A stretch of DNA of 44,371 bases from assembly GCA_013698095.1 (NCBI GenBank), contig JACCVQ010000046.1, forward strand, positions 1 to 44,371. Direction: 5' to 3'. The notes under the pieces were generated by a model, which saw only the letters and a program-made list of their open reading frames with translations, did no database searches and had not been told where the DNA came from. This DNA is from Chloroflexota bacterium (GTDB taxonomy: Bacteria; Chloroflexota; Limnocylindria; Limnocylindrales; CSP1-4). Below are positions 8,221 through 19,578 of the stretch, one piece after another; the stretch's first letter is position 1; each line of letters begins with the position of its first letter. The position numbers and the translations under genes were made by a program.

Positions 8221-8895
8221 ATGAACGGGGATCGTCCGCGCGCCGACGACGCGGCTCTCGTCCGCGAGGTCGCGGCCGGGTCCGAGGCGGCGCTGGGCGA
8301 GCTCTATGACCGGTACGTCGGCGCGGTCCACGCGGCGGCCAGCCGGCTGACCTCAGATCGGCAGGTCGCCGAGGAGGTGGTCCAGGAGACGTTCCTCGCT
8401 CTCTGGAATCGGGCCGAGCTCTTCGATGCGCGACTCGGCTCGCTGGCCGCGTGGCTGCACACGATCGCGCGCAATCGCACGGTCGATCGGCTCCGCGCGG
8501 CCGGGCGACGACCGAATCTGATCCCGCTGTCATCGGCCGCCGGGACCGACGAGCAGGACGGCGCCGCTCTCGACCGGCTCGTCACCGCGGGAACCGTCAT
8601 CGGCGGGGCGAGCCTCGGTTCGGGACCCGAAGGCGAACTCGCAACGGGCGAGCTGCAGCGGATCCTCCGGGATGCCCTGGCCGGACTCTCCGAGGATGAA
8701 CGGACAGCCATCGTCCTCGCCTATCGCGACGATCTGTCACAGGCCGAGATCGCCGAGCGACTCGGCTGGCCGCTCGGAACAGTCAAGACGCGAACACGGC
8801 GGGCACTCCTCCACTTGCGGGGCGCGCTCGTCGGGGAGCTGGGTCCGAGGATGGCCCCGGTCGCGGTCCCGATCGGCCGGGAAGTCGAACGATGA
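8221..8895 (+). CDS. ECF-type RNA polymerase sigma factor (SigK-like)
   Basis: LYDRYVGAVHAAASRLTSDRQVAEEVVQETFLALWNRAELFD...WLHTIARNRTVDRLRA...LSQAEIAERLGWPLGTVKTRTRRALLHLR. Confidence 0.95.
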   Translation: MNGDRPRADDAALVREVAAGSEAALGELYDRYVGAVHAAASRLTSDRQVAEEVVQETFLALWNRAELFDARLGSLAAWLHTIARNRTVDRLRAAGRRPNLIPLSSAAGTDEQDGAALDRLVTAGTVIGGASLGSGPEGELATGELQRILRDALAGLSEDERTAIVLAYRDDLSQAEIAERLGWPLGTVKTRTRRALLHLRGALVGELGPRMAPVAVPIGREVER

Positions 8896-9761
8896 TGGGA
8901 GACATGGACCACCAGGACGTCCGGGAGCTGCTCGAGGACGCCGCGATCGAGCCTGATGGCATCGACCGGCTGATGGCTGGTGACACGCCCAACGCGGCGT
9001 TAGCTGCCAGCCACCTCGCCGGCTGCCCGGACTGCGCCGAGGAGCTGGCCCGGCTCCATCGTGCGGTCGGTCTGATCCGGCCGGTTGTCCGTTCCGTGCC
9101 GCCGCCCGAGCTCCGCGCCCGGACCCTCGCCCACGTCGCGGCAGTCGGCCGGCCGCGCGGTCTCCCCGAGCTGGCCCGGATCGACGAGCGGACGCCCGCC
9201 ATCGCGCCGCCCCCCGCCATCGCGCTATCGCCAGGCCTTCGCCCCACCGCTCGCCCCGCCGCCGGCCCGAAGCGCTTCGCCGCCCTCACCGCCATCGCCG
9301 CGGCGCTGATCGTCGCCGTCGCTGCGACCGGACTCCTCGTGAACGCCGACCGCGACGACGACGCCCGCCGTCAGGCATCCCAGATCGAGGCCCTGGCTGA
9401 CATCGCTCGCTGGACCCTCCGCGTCGACGCCGCGCCCGACGCTCGTCGAATCGAGCTCGCCAGCACGAGCGGCGCAGCGACGACCGGAACCCTCGTCTTC
9501 TCGCCCTCGTCGACCGAGCTCGTCGTCGTCGCGGAGCAGCTGCCGGCTCCTCCGAGCGGTCGGGAGTATCGCTGCTGGGTGGAAGTCGGCGGCAGCCGCA
9601 CGTCGGTCGGAAAGATGTACTTCGGAGGCGACCTGTCTTACTGGGTCGGGGCCGTGTCGGAGGTGGCTGGGCTCGGGCCGGACGTCCGGTTCGGCGTGTC
9701 GCTGGTCGACCTGACCCGCCCGGACCTGCCGGGCGAGCCGGTCCTCACCGGCACGGGCTGA
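8892..9761 (+). CDS. Anti-sigma factor (RskA-like) with zinc-binding N-terminus
   Basis: ATGA overlap with the sigma gene; SHLAGCPDCAEEL zf-HC2 motif, TM helix AALTAIAAALIVAVAATGLLV, RskA-type C-terminus. Confidence 0.92.
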   Translation: MMGDMDHQDVRELLEDAAIEPDGIDRLMAGDTPNAALAASHLAGCPDCAEELARLHRAVGLIRPVVRSVPPPELRARTLAHVAAVGRPRGLPELARIDERTPAIAPPPAIALSPGLRPTARPAAGPKRFAALTAIAAALIVAVAATGLLVNADRDDDARRQASQIEALADIARWTLRVDAAPDARRIELASTSGAATTGTLVFSPSSTELVVVAEQLPAPPSGREYRCWVEVGGSRTSVGKMYFGGDLSYWVGAVSEVAGLGPDVRFGVSLVDLTRPDLPGEPVLTGTG

Positions 9762-9825
9762 CCGCCCCGCTCGGGCCCGGGGCCGCGGGCCGCCACAGAA
9801 CCAAGGGCCGTCAGGCGACGCGCCC

Positions 9826-10215
9826 TCAGGTGCCGCTGCCCTCCCGGTCGTCGGATCGAGCGATCGGATGGGCCATGGGCACGCGATCGGGATTGGGGCG
9901 GCCGCCGGCGACGGTCCGCCCGTCCGCGACCGCTGTCCAGTGATCAACGACCGGATCGTCGTCGCCGAGCTCCTCGTCGGGCGGGCCGGCCGCGAGGTAG
10001 TCGGCGTGCAGGCGGAGGATCTCGAGCACATCGCCGGCGGCGATATCCCGGCCGGCGTCGGCCATCCTCGTGGCGATCCAGAGCGCCTCGCTCTCGCGCT
10101 CGCGTTCGGTGATGTCGACATCGCGCCGGCGCGAATCGGCCAGGACCAGCCAGACGAGACCAGCCCCGACCACCAGTCCGACGATGAGCAGCCACCAGTT
10201 GAACTCGGCATTCAC
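9826..10215 (-). CDS. Hypothetical single-TM protein
   Basis: VNAEFNWWLLIVGLVVGAGLVWLVLADSRRRDVDITERERESEALWIATRMADAGRDIAAGDVLEILRLHADYL; GTG start at 10215 inferred from the TM helix. Confidence 0.6.
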   Translation of the reverse strand: MNAEFNWWLLIVGLVVGAGLVWLVLADSRRRDVDITERERESEALWIATRMADAGRDIAAGDVLEILRLHADYLAAGPPDEELGDDDPVVDHWTAVADGRTVAGGRPNPDRVPMAHPIARSDDREGSGT

Positions 10216-10328
10216 GCGGCGAGAGTACAGGCAATGGCCGAACCGCCGCCGTCTCGACGGGCCGCCGCCCAGCCCGCCCCGGGGCATGGGCCGGACCGCG
10301 ACCGTCGCGACCCCTACACTCCACCGTC

Positions 10329-11417
10329 ATGATCGACATCACCCCAGATCCCGTCTTCGTCCGGCTCTTCGGTTTCCCGGTCTACTGGTACGGGATCTGT
10401 TACGCGGTCGGGCTGGCCGCCGTTTACTGGGTCCTGATTCGCGAGGCCCGGTTCCGCGGGCTCGACGAGAACCTCATCGGCAACGGAATGATCGTGGTCG
10501 CCGTTGCAGCGCTCGTCGGCGGCAGGCTCTATCACGTCATCGACCAGTGGGCGCTCTATCAGGCCAACCCGATCACGGCAATCCTGCCGCTGACCGTCCA
10601 ATCGGACGGGTCGTATGCATTCGCCGGTTTCACCGGACTCGGCGTGCCGGGCGGGATCGTGACCGGAACGATCGCCGCCTGGCTCTACATCCGACGCCAC
10701 CATCAGTCGTTCTGGCGCTGGGCTGACGTCGTCGCCCCTGCTTTGTTCGTCATGCAGGCGATCGGGCGGCTCGGCAACTTCTTCAACCAGGAGCTGTACG
10801 GACCGCCGACGACGCTGCCGTGGGGCATCAAGATCGACGCCGCTCACCGAGTCGGGGAGTACACGGACCTGGCGACGTACCCGATCGCGACGACCCACTT
10901 CCATCCGCTGTTCCTGTACGAATCGCTGTCCGGGCTGCTCGGCTTCCTGGCATTGATCTGGCTCGCCCGGCGCTGGTCAAACCGCCTGGTACCCGGCGAC
11001 CTGCTCCTGATCTTCTTCGCCTGGTACGGCTTCACCCGGTTCGCGCTGGAGGGGTTTCGGAGCGGTAACTGGACGTTCTTCGGGATCCCGACGGCCCAGA
11101 TCGTGACCCTCGGGTTCATCCTGTTCGGGGTCCTGCTGCTGCTGTACCGGCATGGCCCCGGCCGGCCCGCGGCGACGGCCGGCGAGCTCCTGCCCGACCG
11201 GTCCGCCGAGGTGACGGAGGGCCGACCTGACGACGAGGACGCGTTCTGGACCGACGACGAGGCGACCGACGACGAGGCCGAGACCGACGATGACCTCGAC
11301 GACGACCTCGACGAGGCGGACGACACCCACGACGAGGCGGACGACGCGGCTGTGACCGACGGCGCGCCCGCGGCCGATCCCGACCGACCATCCGGGGACC
11401 GTCCCGCACCGAGTTGA
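10329..11417 (+). CDS. lgt: Prolipoprotein diacylglyceryl transferase with long acidic C-terminal tail
   Basis: FPVYWYGICYAVGL, GGRLYHVIDQW, AIGRLGNFFNQELYGPPT signature; tail EDAFWTDDEATDDEAETDDDLDDDLDEADDTHDEADD. Confidence 0.93.
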   Translation: MIDITPDPVFVRLFGFPVYWYGICYAVGLAAVYWVLIREARFRGLDENLIGNGMIVVAVAALVGGRLYHVIDQWALYQANPITAILPLTVQSDGSYAFAGFTGLGVPGGIVTGTIAAWLYIRRHHQSFWRWADVVAPALFVMQAIGRLGNFFNQELYGPPTTLPWGIKIDAAHRVGEYTDLATYPIATTHFHPLFLYESLSGLLGFLALIWLARRWSNRLVPGDLLLIFFAWYGFTRFALEGFRSGNWTFFGIPTAQIVTLGFILFGVLLLLYRHGPGRPAATAGELLPDRSAEVTEGRPDDEDAFWTDDEATDDEAETDDDLDDDLDEADDTHDEADDAAVTDGAPAADPDRPSGDRPAPS

Positions 11418-11418
11418 C

Positions 11419-12375
11419 ATGACTCCCAACGGCGGTCCACCCGACGCCCTTCCCGCGCCCGACGCCCCCGACCGCCCCGACGCGGCACCGCGCCACCGCC
11501 CGCCGCCCGGCCGGATCTCGACGCAGGCCCTGGCCGATGCGCGCGGCGGCGCAGTCGAGGGGCTCACCTGGCTCGGCCGGACACCGGAGAGCCGGGGCTC
11601 TCTGTTCTATCGAACCATGCGGCTGCTCGGCCGGTTCATCCTGTTCGGCCTGTTCCGGTTCCGGATCGACACCTCTGGCCAACAACACCTGCCGGCCGGC
11701 GGTTACCTCCTGGTCGGCGCCGCTCACCGCGGCTGGATGGACCCGTTCGTGGTCGTCCATGCCCTTCCCGTCGAGCCGCGGGCGTGGTTCCTCGGGAGCG
11801 CTCCATCGACGTTCACCGTCCGCTGGCGCGAGGTGCTGATCCACCGCATGGGTGGACTGCTGCCGGTCTGGCGCGGCGGCATCGGCGTCGACCAGCACGT
11901 GGCGTCCGCCCGCGCGGTGATCGCCAACGGCGGCGTCTTCGCCCAGATGCCCGAAGGAACCGTCAGCGGGCCGGCCGGCCGGATCGGCCCATTCCGACTC
12001 GGGTGGGCCGTGATCGCGCTGCGGACCGACGCCCCCATCGTGCCGTTCGCGATGGCCGGGACCGAGGAGCTGTATCTCGGTCGACGGATGGCCTCGCGGG
12101 TCCTGCCGCCGACCACGGTCGCCGGACTGCTCGGTCCGGGCTGGAACGGAATCCGGCCTGCGGAGGGAACCCGGGCGGAGCTGGACCTGGCCCGTGACCT
12201 GAGCGCAGCGCTGGCGGCGGTGCTCGGACCGGTCGTCACGGAGCTCTGGCCGCGGACCGTCGATCCACCGGATCGTCCGCGACGCCTCCGCCGCCGCCTG
12301 ACCTGGTTGTTCCTCCGCCCGGGCCGCCTCGATCGCGACCATCCGGGGCCCCCAGCCGACTCCACGCCCGCCTGA
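11419..12375 (+). CDS. Lysophospholipid acyltransferase family protein (PlsC-like)
   Basis: AAHRGWMDPFVV (modified HX4D), MPEGTVSGPAGRIGPFRLGWAVIAL, APIVPFAMAGTEEL. Confidence 0.85.
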   Translation: MTPNGGPPDALPAPDAPDRPDAAPRHRPPPGRISTQALADARGGAVEGLTWLGRTPESRGSLFYRTMRLLGRFILFGLFRFRIDTSGQQHLPAGGYLLVGAAHRGWMDPFVVVHALPVEPRAWFLGSAPSTFTVRWREVLIHRMGGLLPVWRGGIGVDQHVASARAVIANGGVFAQMPEGTVSGPAGRIGPFRLGWAVIALRTDAPIVPFAMAGTEELYLGRRMASRVLPPTTVAGLLGPGWNGIRPAEGTRAELDLARDLSAALAAVLGPVVTELWPRTVDPPDRPRRLRRRLTWLFLRPGRLDRDHPGPPADSTPA

Positions 12376-12425
12376 CCCGGCGCGGGCCTCGCACCCGCGC
12401 CGATGGCCGGGCTATCCTCGCGACC

Positions 12426-13841
12426 ATGCAGTACGCCGAAACGATCCTCGATCTCGTCGGACGGACGCCGATCGTCCGGCTCAGCCGGGTGACCCGGGAG
12501 CTCGGCCCGCTCGATCGCCAGCCGCTGGTCCTGGCCAAGCTCGAGATGCTCAACCCGGGCGGCTCCGTCAAGGATCGCATCGGCCTGCCGATGATCGAGG
12601 CGGCCGAACAGGCCGGGCTGCTGAAGCCGGGCGGGACGATCATCGAGCCGACGTCGGGCAACACGGGCCATGGCCTCGCGATCGCGGCCGCCCTCAAGGG
12701 CTATCGCTGCATCTTTGTCATGGCCGACAAGCAGTCGACCGAGAAGCAGGCACTCCTGCGGGCGTACGGCGCGGAGGTCGTGCTCTGTCCCACGAACGTG
12801 GCGCCCGAGTCGCCGGAGTCGTACTACTCGGTGGCCGCCCGCCTGGCCCGCGACATCCCCGGTGCCTTCAAACCCGACCAGTACTGGAACAGTGAGAACC
12901 CGACAGCACACGAGCGGACGACCGGCCCCGAGATCTGGGAACAGACCGACGGAACGCTCACCCACTTCGTGGCGAGCGTCGGGACCGGCGGCACGATCTC
13001 CGGCGCCGGCCACTTCCTCCGGGCCCAGAACCCGGACATCATCATCGTCGGGGCGGATCCGGAGGGGAGCATCCTGTCGGGCGACACCGCCCGGCCGTAT
13101 CTGACCGAAGGCGTCGGCGAGGACTTCATGCCCGGCACCTACGATCCGGCGATCGTCGATCGCTGGGTCCGGGTCAGTGACCGCGATGCGTTCGCCGCCG
13201 CGCGCCGGCTGACCCGCGAGGAAGGAATCCTTGCCGGCGGGTCGTGCGGGACCGCGCTCGTCGCGGCCCAGACGGTCGCCCGCGAGCTCGTCGATGCCGA
13301 CGAGGGCGTGGGCAAGGTCATCGTTGTCCTCCTCCCGGACAGCGGCCGGAGCTACCTGTCGAAGGTCTACAACGACGAGTGGATGCGGGTGAACGGGCTG
13401 CTCCCGACGACCGGCGGCGTCGCCCGCGTGGCCGAGCTCCTGTCGGGCCGCCACCACGGCCCCGAGCGGCCGGCGGTTGTCGTGGCCCGGACCTCGCAGC
13501 GGGTCGGGGAGGCGATCGCGACGCTCCAGGAATACGGGATCTCGCAGATGCCGGTGTCCGAGGACGCCGAGGGCGACGCCGTGGCCGGGATCGTCGGCTC
13601 GATCAGCGAGCGGTCGCTGCTCGAGAAGGCCTATCGCGACCCCACGATCGTCGAGCGGACCGTCGGCGAGGTGATGGATGGGCCGCTCCCGCTCGTCGAC
13701 GCATCCGCGACCCTGGACGAGGCGTTCGGGCTGCTGAGCGGCGGAGCGCCGGCAGTGGTCGCGGTCCGGGGAGAGCAGCCGGCCGGCGTCGTCACGAAGC
13801 TGGACCTGCTGGAGTACCTGTCGCACCTGTCGCGCGGTTGA
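12426..13841 (+). CDS. Cystathionine beta-synthase (PLP domain + CBS pair)
   Basis: MLNPGGSVKDRIGLPMIE, EPTSGNTGHGLA, GTGGTISGAGHF, GGSCGTALVAA; C-terminal CBS domains. Confidence 0.93.
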   Translation: MQYAETILDLVGRTPIVRLSRVTRELGPLDRQPLVLAKLEMLNPGGSVKDRIGLPMIEAAEQAGLLKPGGTIIEPTSGNTGHGLAIAAALKGYRCIFVMADKQSTEKQALLRAYGAEVVLCPTNVAPESPESYYSVAARLARDIPGAFKPDQYWNSENPTAHERTTGPEIWEQTDGTLTHFVASVGTGGTISGAGHFLRAQNPDIIIVGADPEGSILSGDTARPYLTEGVGEDFMPGTYDPAIVDRWVRVSDRDAFAAARRLTREEGILAGGSCGTALVAAQTVARELVDADEGVGKVIVVLLPDSGRSYLSKVYNDEWMRVNGLLPTTGGVARVAELLSGRHHGPERPAVVVARTSQRVGEAIATLQEYGISQMPVSEDAEGDAVAGIVGSISERSLLEKAYRDPTIVERTVGEVMDGPLPLVDASATLDEAFGLLSGGAPAVVAVRGEQPAGVVTKLDLLEYLSHLSRG

Positions 13842-13846
13842 GCTCG

Positions 13847-14020
13847 CGCCGCCGGCCGGTCATGCACCGAGTGGGTCACCTGACGGCTGGGCCACCGCTC
13901 GGACGACGCCTGACGCTCTGGATGATCAGAGTGTCGGCTGGAGATGCGAACCACGCAGGTCGGGGGCCGACAACCAGCTGTCCGGACGTCCGTTCATGCA
14001 GTGGGTGCGCCAAACGCGCC
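13847..14020 (+). repeat. Intergenic repeat, copy A (downstream of CBS gene)
   Basis: cgccgccggccggtcatgcaccgagtgggtcacctgacgg... through tccggacgtccgttcatgcagtgggtgcgcc; clear similarity to 17241-17406. Confidence 0.75.
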
Positions 14021-14084
14021 CGATCGGTCGCATCGGGCCTTCCTCGGTCTTTGCACCGTTCGCCCGGGCCGGCCGGATGACATC

Positions 14085-15320
14085 ATGAAACCGATGAGTC
14101 ATGCGGATCCGCCCGACCACGACGACGCCTTCGAGACCCTCGCCGTCCATGCCGGGGCCGAGCCAGACGAGATCACCGGCGCGGTGTCGCCGCCGATCTA
14201 CCAGACCTCGACCTACGCCCAGGACGGCGTCAACCGGCCGCGTGGCGGCCACGACTACGCCCGATCAATCAATCCGACCCGCGACCGCCTCGAGCGGGCC
14301 GTTGCCGCGCTCGAGAAGGGGAGGCACGGCATCGCGTTCGCCAGCGGCTCGGCGGCGACCGCGGCGATCGCCCAGCTCGCCGCGACTGGCGAGGAGATCG
14401 TCGTCGGTGACGATGTCTACGGCGGAACCTACCGTTATCTCGAGAAGGTCCATCGGCCCGGTGGGGCAGGAGAGGCGCGATACGTCGACCTGTCGGCTGG
14501 ACCGGACGTCCTGTGGGAGCAGCTGACCGCCGCGACCCGGCTCGTCTGGTTCGAGAGCCCTTCCAACCCGAACCTGAAGCTGACCGACATCGCCGCCGCG
14601 GCCCGGACGATCCGCGAGCGGGCCGAGCAGGCGGGCACGCCCCGACCGTGGCTCGTCGTCGACAACACGTTTGCCTCGCCGGCCCTCCAGAATCCGCTCG
14701 AGCTCGGTGCCGACATCGTGTTCCACTCGGCGACGAAGTACCTCGGCGGCCACTCCGACACGATCCTCGGGATCGCGGTGACCCGCGACGACGCCATCGC
14801 CGAGCGTCTCCACTTCCTCCAGAACGCGATGGGCGGCGTGCCCGGCCCGCTCGACTGCTTCCTCGTCCTGCGCGGCCTGCGAACACTCCACGTCCGGGTC
14901 GAACGCCACGTTGCCAATGCCACGGCGGTTGCCGAGTTCCTGGCGGCGCGCGACGACATCGAACGCGTCTTCTACCCGGGCTTGACGGACGGGCCGCACG
15001 CCCATCCCGGGGCAGCGCTCGTCGGGGAGGGGCGCCAGATGCGCGGCGGCGGCGGAATGGTCTCCTTCATTCCGCGGGCGACGAGCGGCGGGACAGCGGC
15101 GGAGCGGGCGATCGCGATCGCCGAAGCGACCCGCCTGTTCACCCTCGCCGAGTCGCTCGGTGGCGTCGAGTCCCTGATCGAGGTCCCGGCCACGATGACC
15201 CACGCCTCGGTGGCCGGCTCCACGCTCGAGGTCGACCCCGCCCTCGTCCGGCTGTCGGTTGGGATCGAGCACGTCGACGACCTGGTTGCGGACCTGCGGG
15301 GCGCGCTGGACCGCGACTGA
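14085..15320 (+). CDS. Cystathionine gamma-synthase/lyase family PLP enzyme
   Basis: FETLAVHAGAEPDEITGAVSPPIYQTSTYAQDG, DNTFASPALQNPLELGADIVFHSATKYLGGHSD; ATG at 14085 chosen. Confidence 0.93.
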   Translation: MKPMSHADPPDHDDAFETLAVHAGAEPDEITGAVSPPIYQTSTYAQDGVNRPRGGHDYARSINPTRDRLERAVAALEKGRHGIAFASGSAATAAIAQLAATGEEIVVGDDVYGGTYRYLEKVHRPGGAGEARYVDLSAGPDVLWEQLTAATRLVWFESPSNPNLKLTDIAAAARTIRERAEQAGTPRPWLVVDNTFASPALQNPLELGADIVFHSATKYLGGHSDTILGIAVTRDDAIAERLHFLQNAMGGVPGPLDCFLVLRGLRTLHVRVERHVANATAVAEFLAARDDIERVFYPGLTDGPHAHPGAALVGEGRQMRGGGGMVSFIPRATSGGTAAERAIAIAEATRLFTLAESLGGVESLIEVPATMTHASVAGSTLEVDPALVRLSVGIEHVDDLVADLRGALDRD

Positions 15321-15323
15321 GGT

Positions 15324-15347
15324 CCGCCACCGGCCGATCATGCACCG
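15324..15347 (+). repeat. Intergenic repeat, copy C (partial, downstream of CGS gene)
   Basis: ccgccaccggccgatcatgcaccg matches the 5' end of copies A and B with about one mismatch in 22 nt. Confidence 0.6.
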
Positions 15348-15428
15348 GACCTGAGCCAATCGGGGGCGCCGAGCGGAGCCTCACGAGCGCGGAACCTGCC
15401 ACCCAGCTGATACCACCCGGTCCGTTCA

Positions 15429-15464
15429 GGTTGCGGACAGGTTGCGGCCGGGTTGCGGTACGAT
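15429..15464 (+). promoter_or_regulatory. Three GGTTGCGG direct repeats at 11-bp period, followed by TACGAT
   Basis: GGTTGCGG at 15429, GGTTGCGG at 15440, GGTTGCGG at 15451; TACGAT at 15459-15464. Confidence 0.5.
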
Positions 15465-15588
15465 GGCGGCCAACGAGACTGCGGATGCCGACTCTCTCGC
15501 CGCTCGCGCGCTTCACCGGCGCCGGGCCTGCGAGTCACGCGCGGCCGGTCGATCGGGCGCGATCGCCCGCGCGCAGGAGACCGAGCCG

Positions 15589-17238
<1,650 letters not shown>

Positions 17239-17240
17239 CG

Positions 17241-17406
17241 CGCCGCCGGCTGATCATGCACCGAGAGGGTCAACCGACGGCCGGGCCGCCGATCGGACGA
17301 CGTCTCATGCGCTGGGTGCATTGAATGCCGGCCGGGCGGCGCGATTCACATCCCTCGTGGGCCGACGCCGGACATCCGGACGTCCGTTCATGCAGTCGGT
17401 GCACCA
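17241..17406 (+). repeat. Intergenic repeat, copy B (downstream of pckA)
   Basis: cgccgccggctgatcatgcaccgagagggtcaaccgacgg...atccggacgtccgttcatgcagtcggtgcaccaac; 22-bp exact match tccggacgtccgttcatgcagt shared with 13981-14002. Confidence 0.75.
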
Positions 17407-17453
17407 ACCGCGCTCAGTCGAGTCGCGCTGTCCGGTCGATCGGCTCTGGACGG

Positions 17454-18023
17454 TCAGCGCTCCGGCGGCGGCCAACCGGTCGTGTCGGACGGATCGCGCA
17501 GCCGGACGTAGAACATGGCATCGAGCGGCCGCCCGTCGCGATCGAGGTCCCACGCGCGGCGGACGCCTTCGCGCTCGAACCCGGCCCGCTCGGCGACGCG
17601 ACCGGAGGCGTGGTTGACGAAGTCGGTGTACAGCTCGAGACGGATGACATTGGTGGTCGCAAGTGTCCAGTCGACGATCAGGTTGAGCGCCCGGGTGGCG
17701 ACCCCACGACCGCGCGCCCCGGGCGCGAGCCAGTAGCCAAACAGCGCTCGATGGCCGAACGGCCCATGGCGCGAGATCGCACCCAGCAGCTCCTCGGTCG
17801 CGGCGTCGACGATGGCGAAACCCGATTCGTCGCCGCCACTTTCGTCGTTCCGACGCGCTTCCACGAAAGCTTCGGCGCTGGCGCGGTCGTACGGTTGGGG
17901 GATCGGCACGAACCGCGCGATCAGCGGGTCCTGGCACGCCGCGAGCACGGCCGGCGCGTCGGCCGGACGCCACCGCCGGAGGGTCACGACCTCGTCGGAC
18001 AGGATGGTTCCAGTTTGCGCCAT
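17454..18023 (-). CDS. GNAT family N-acetyltransferase (RimJ/RimL-like)
   Basis: VTLRRWRPADAPAVLAACQDP...LFGYWLAPGARGRGVATRALNLIVDWTLATTNVIRLELYTDFVNHASGRVAERAGFEREGVRR. Confidence 0.93.
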   Translation of the reverse strand: MAQTGTILSDEVVTLRRWRPADAPAVLAACQDPLIARFVPIPQPYDRASAEAFVEARRNDESGGDESGFAIVDAATEELLGAISRHGPFGHRALFGYWLAPGARGRGVATRALNLIVDWTLATTNVIRLELYTDFVNHASGRVAERAGFEREGVRRAWDLDRDGRPLDAMFYVRLRDPSDTTGWPPPER

Positions 18024-18110
18024 GGGGGCCCTCCTGCGCTGCGGCTCTATCGTCGGCGGCGCGGGCCGCGCGCGCAATCCCTCGCCGGGCCGGGGCGGCT
18101 GCTCCACCGG

Positions 18111-18271
18111 GGTTTCATGCCAAGAGTCCGTGTCGGCGACCTTAGGCGGCCCTTTCGGGCACGTCGGATCGCTCCGAGACTCGCCCCGGAGCGTGAATCA
18201 TGAGCTGGTGGAGCATGGAAGGCTTCCAAATCATGCTCAGGGTCGCGCATGGCGACTTCTGGCATGAAACC
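18111..18271. repeat. Long-inverted-repeat element (MITE-like or structured RNA)
   Basis: Terminal arms GGTTTCATGCCAAGAGTC / GACTTCTGGCATGAAACC (16/18 complementary); further internal hairpins CGCTCC...GGAGCG and GAGCATG...CATGCTC. Confidence 0.6.
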
Positions 18272-18275
18272 GTGA

Positions 18276-19286
<1,011 letters not shown>

Positions 19287-19578
19287 GCCAAGGCGTTGCG
19301 CTCTGACACCGCCAATCCGGCCAGGGGTGAACCTCCCGACGCTCGGCTGAATTGACCCTGACACCGGTCCGCTGTACCGTCCGCCTACTCGCCGGAAGCC
19401 TCGGGAGGGCATCCGGCAACCGCCTCTCCGGACCTGTCCTCGGTCATCCCGGCGCGCCTTGGATTGCGCGCCGGGTGCGCGACGCCGCCACGCCGATCTC
19501 AGGTCAGCTCAGTGCCCGCGGCCATCGCGGAGCGTCGTCCGGACAAGGAATTTCGGCACAGGAGGAGGACCCGGATCA

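Noticed and set aside
12426-15320. Gene symbols for the transsulfuration enzymes (e.g. cysK/metB/mccB)
   Set aside because: Family is clear but synthase versus lyase specificity cannot be decided from sequence reading alone
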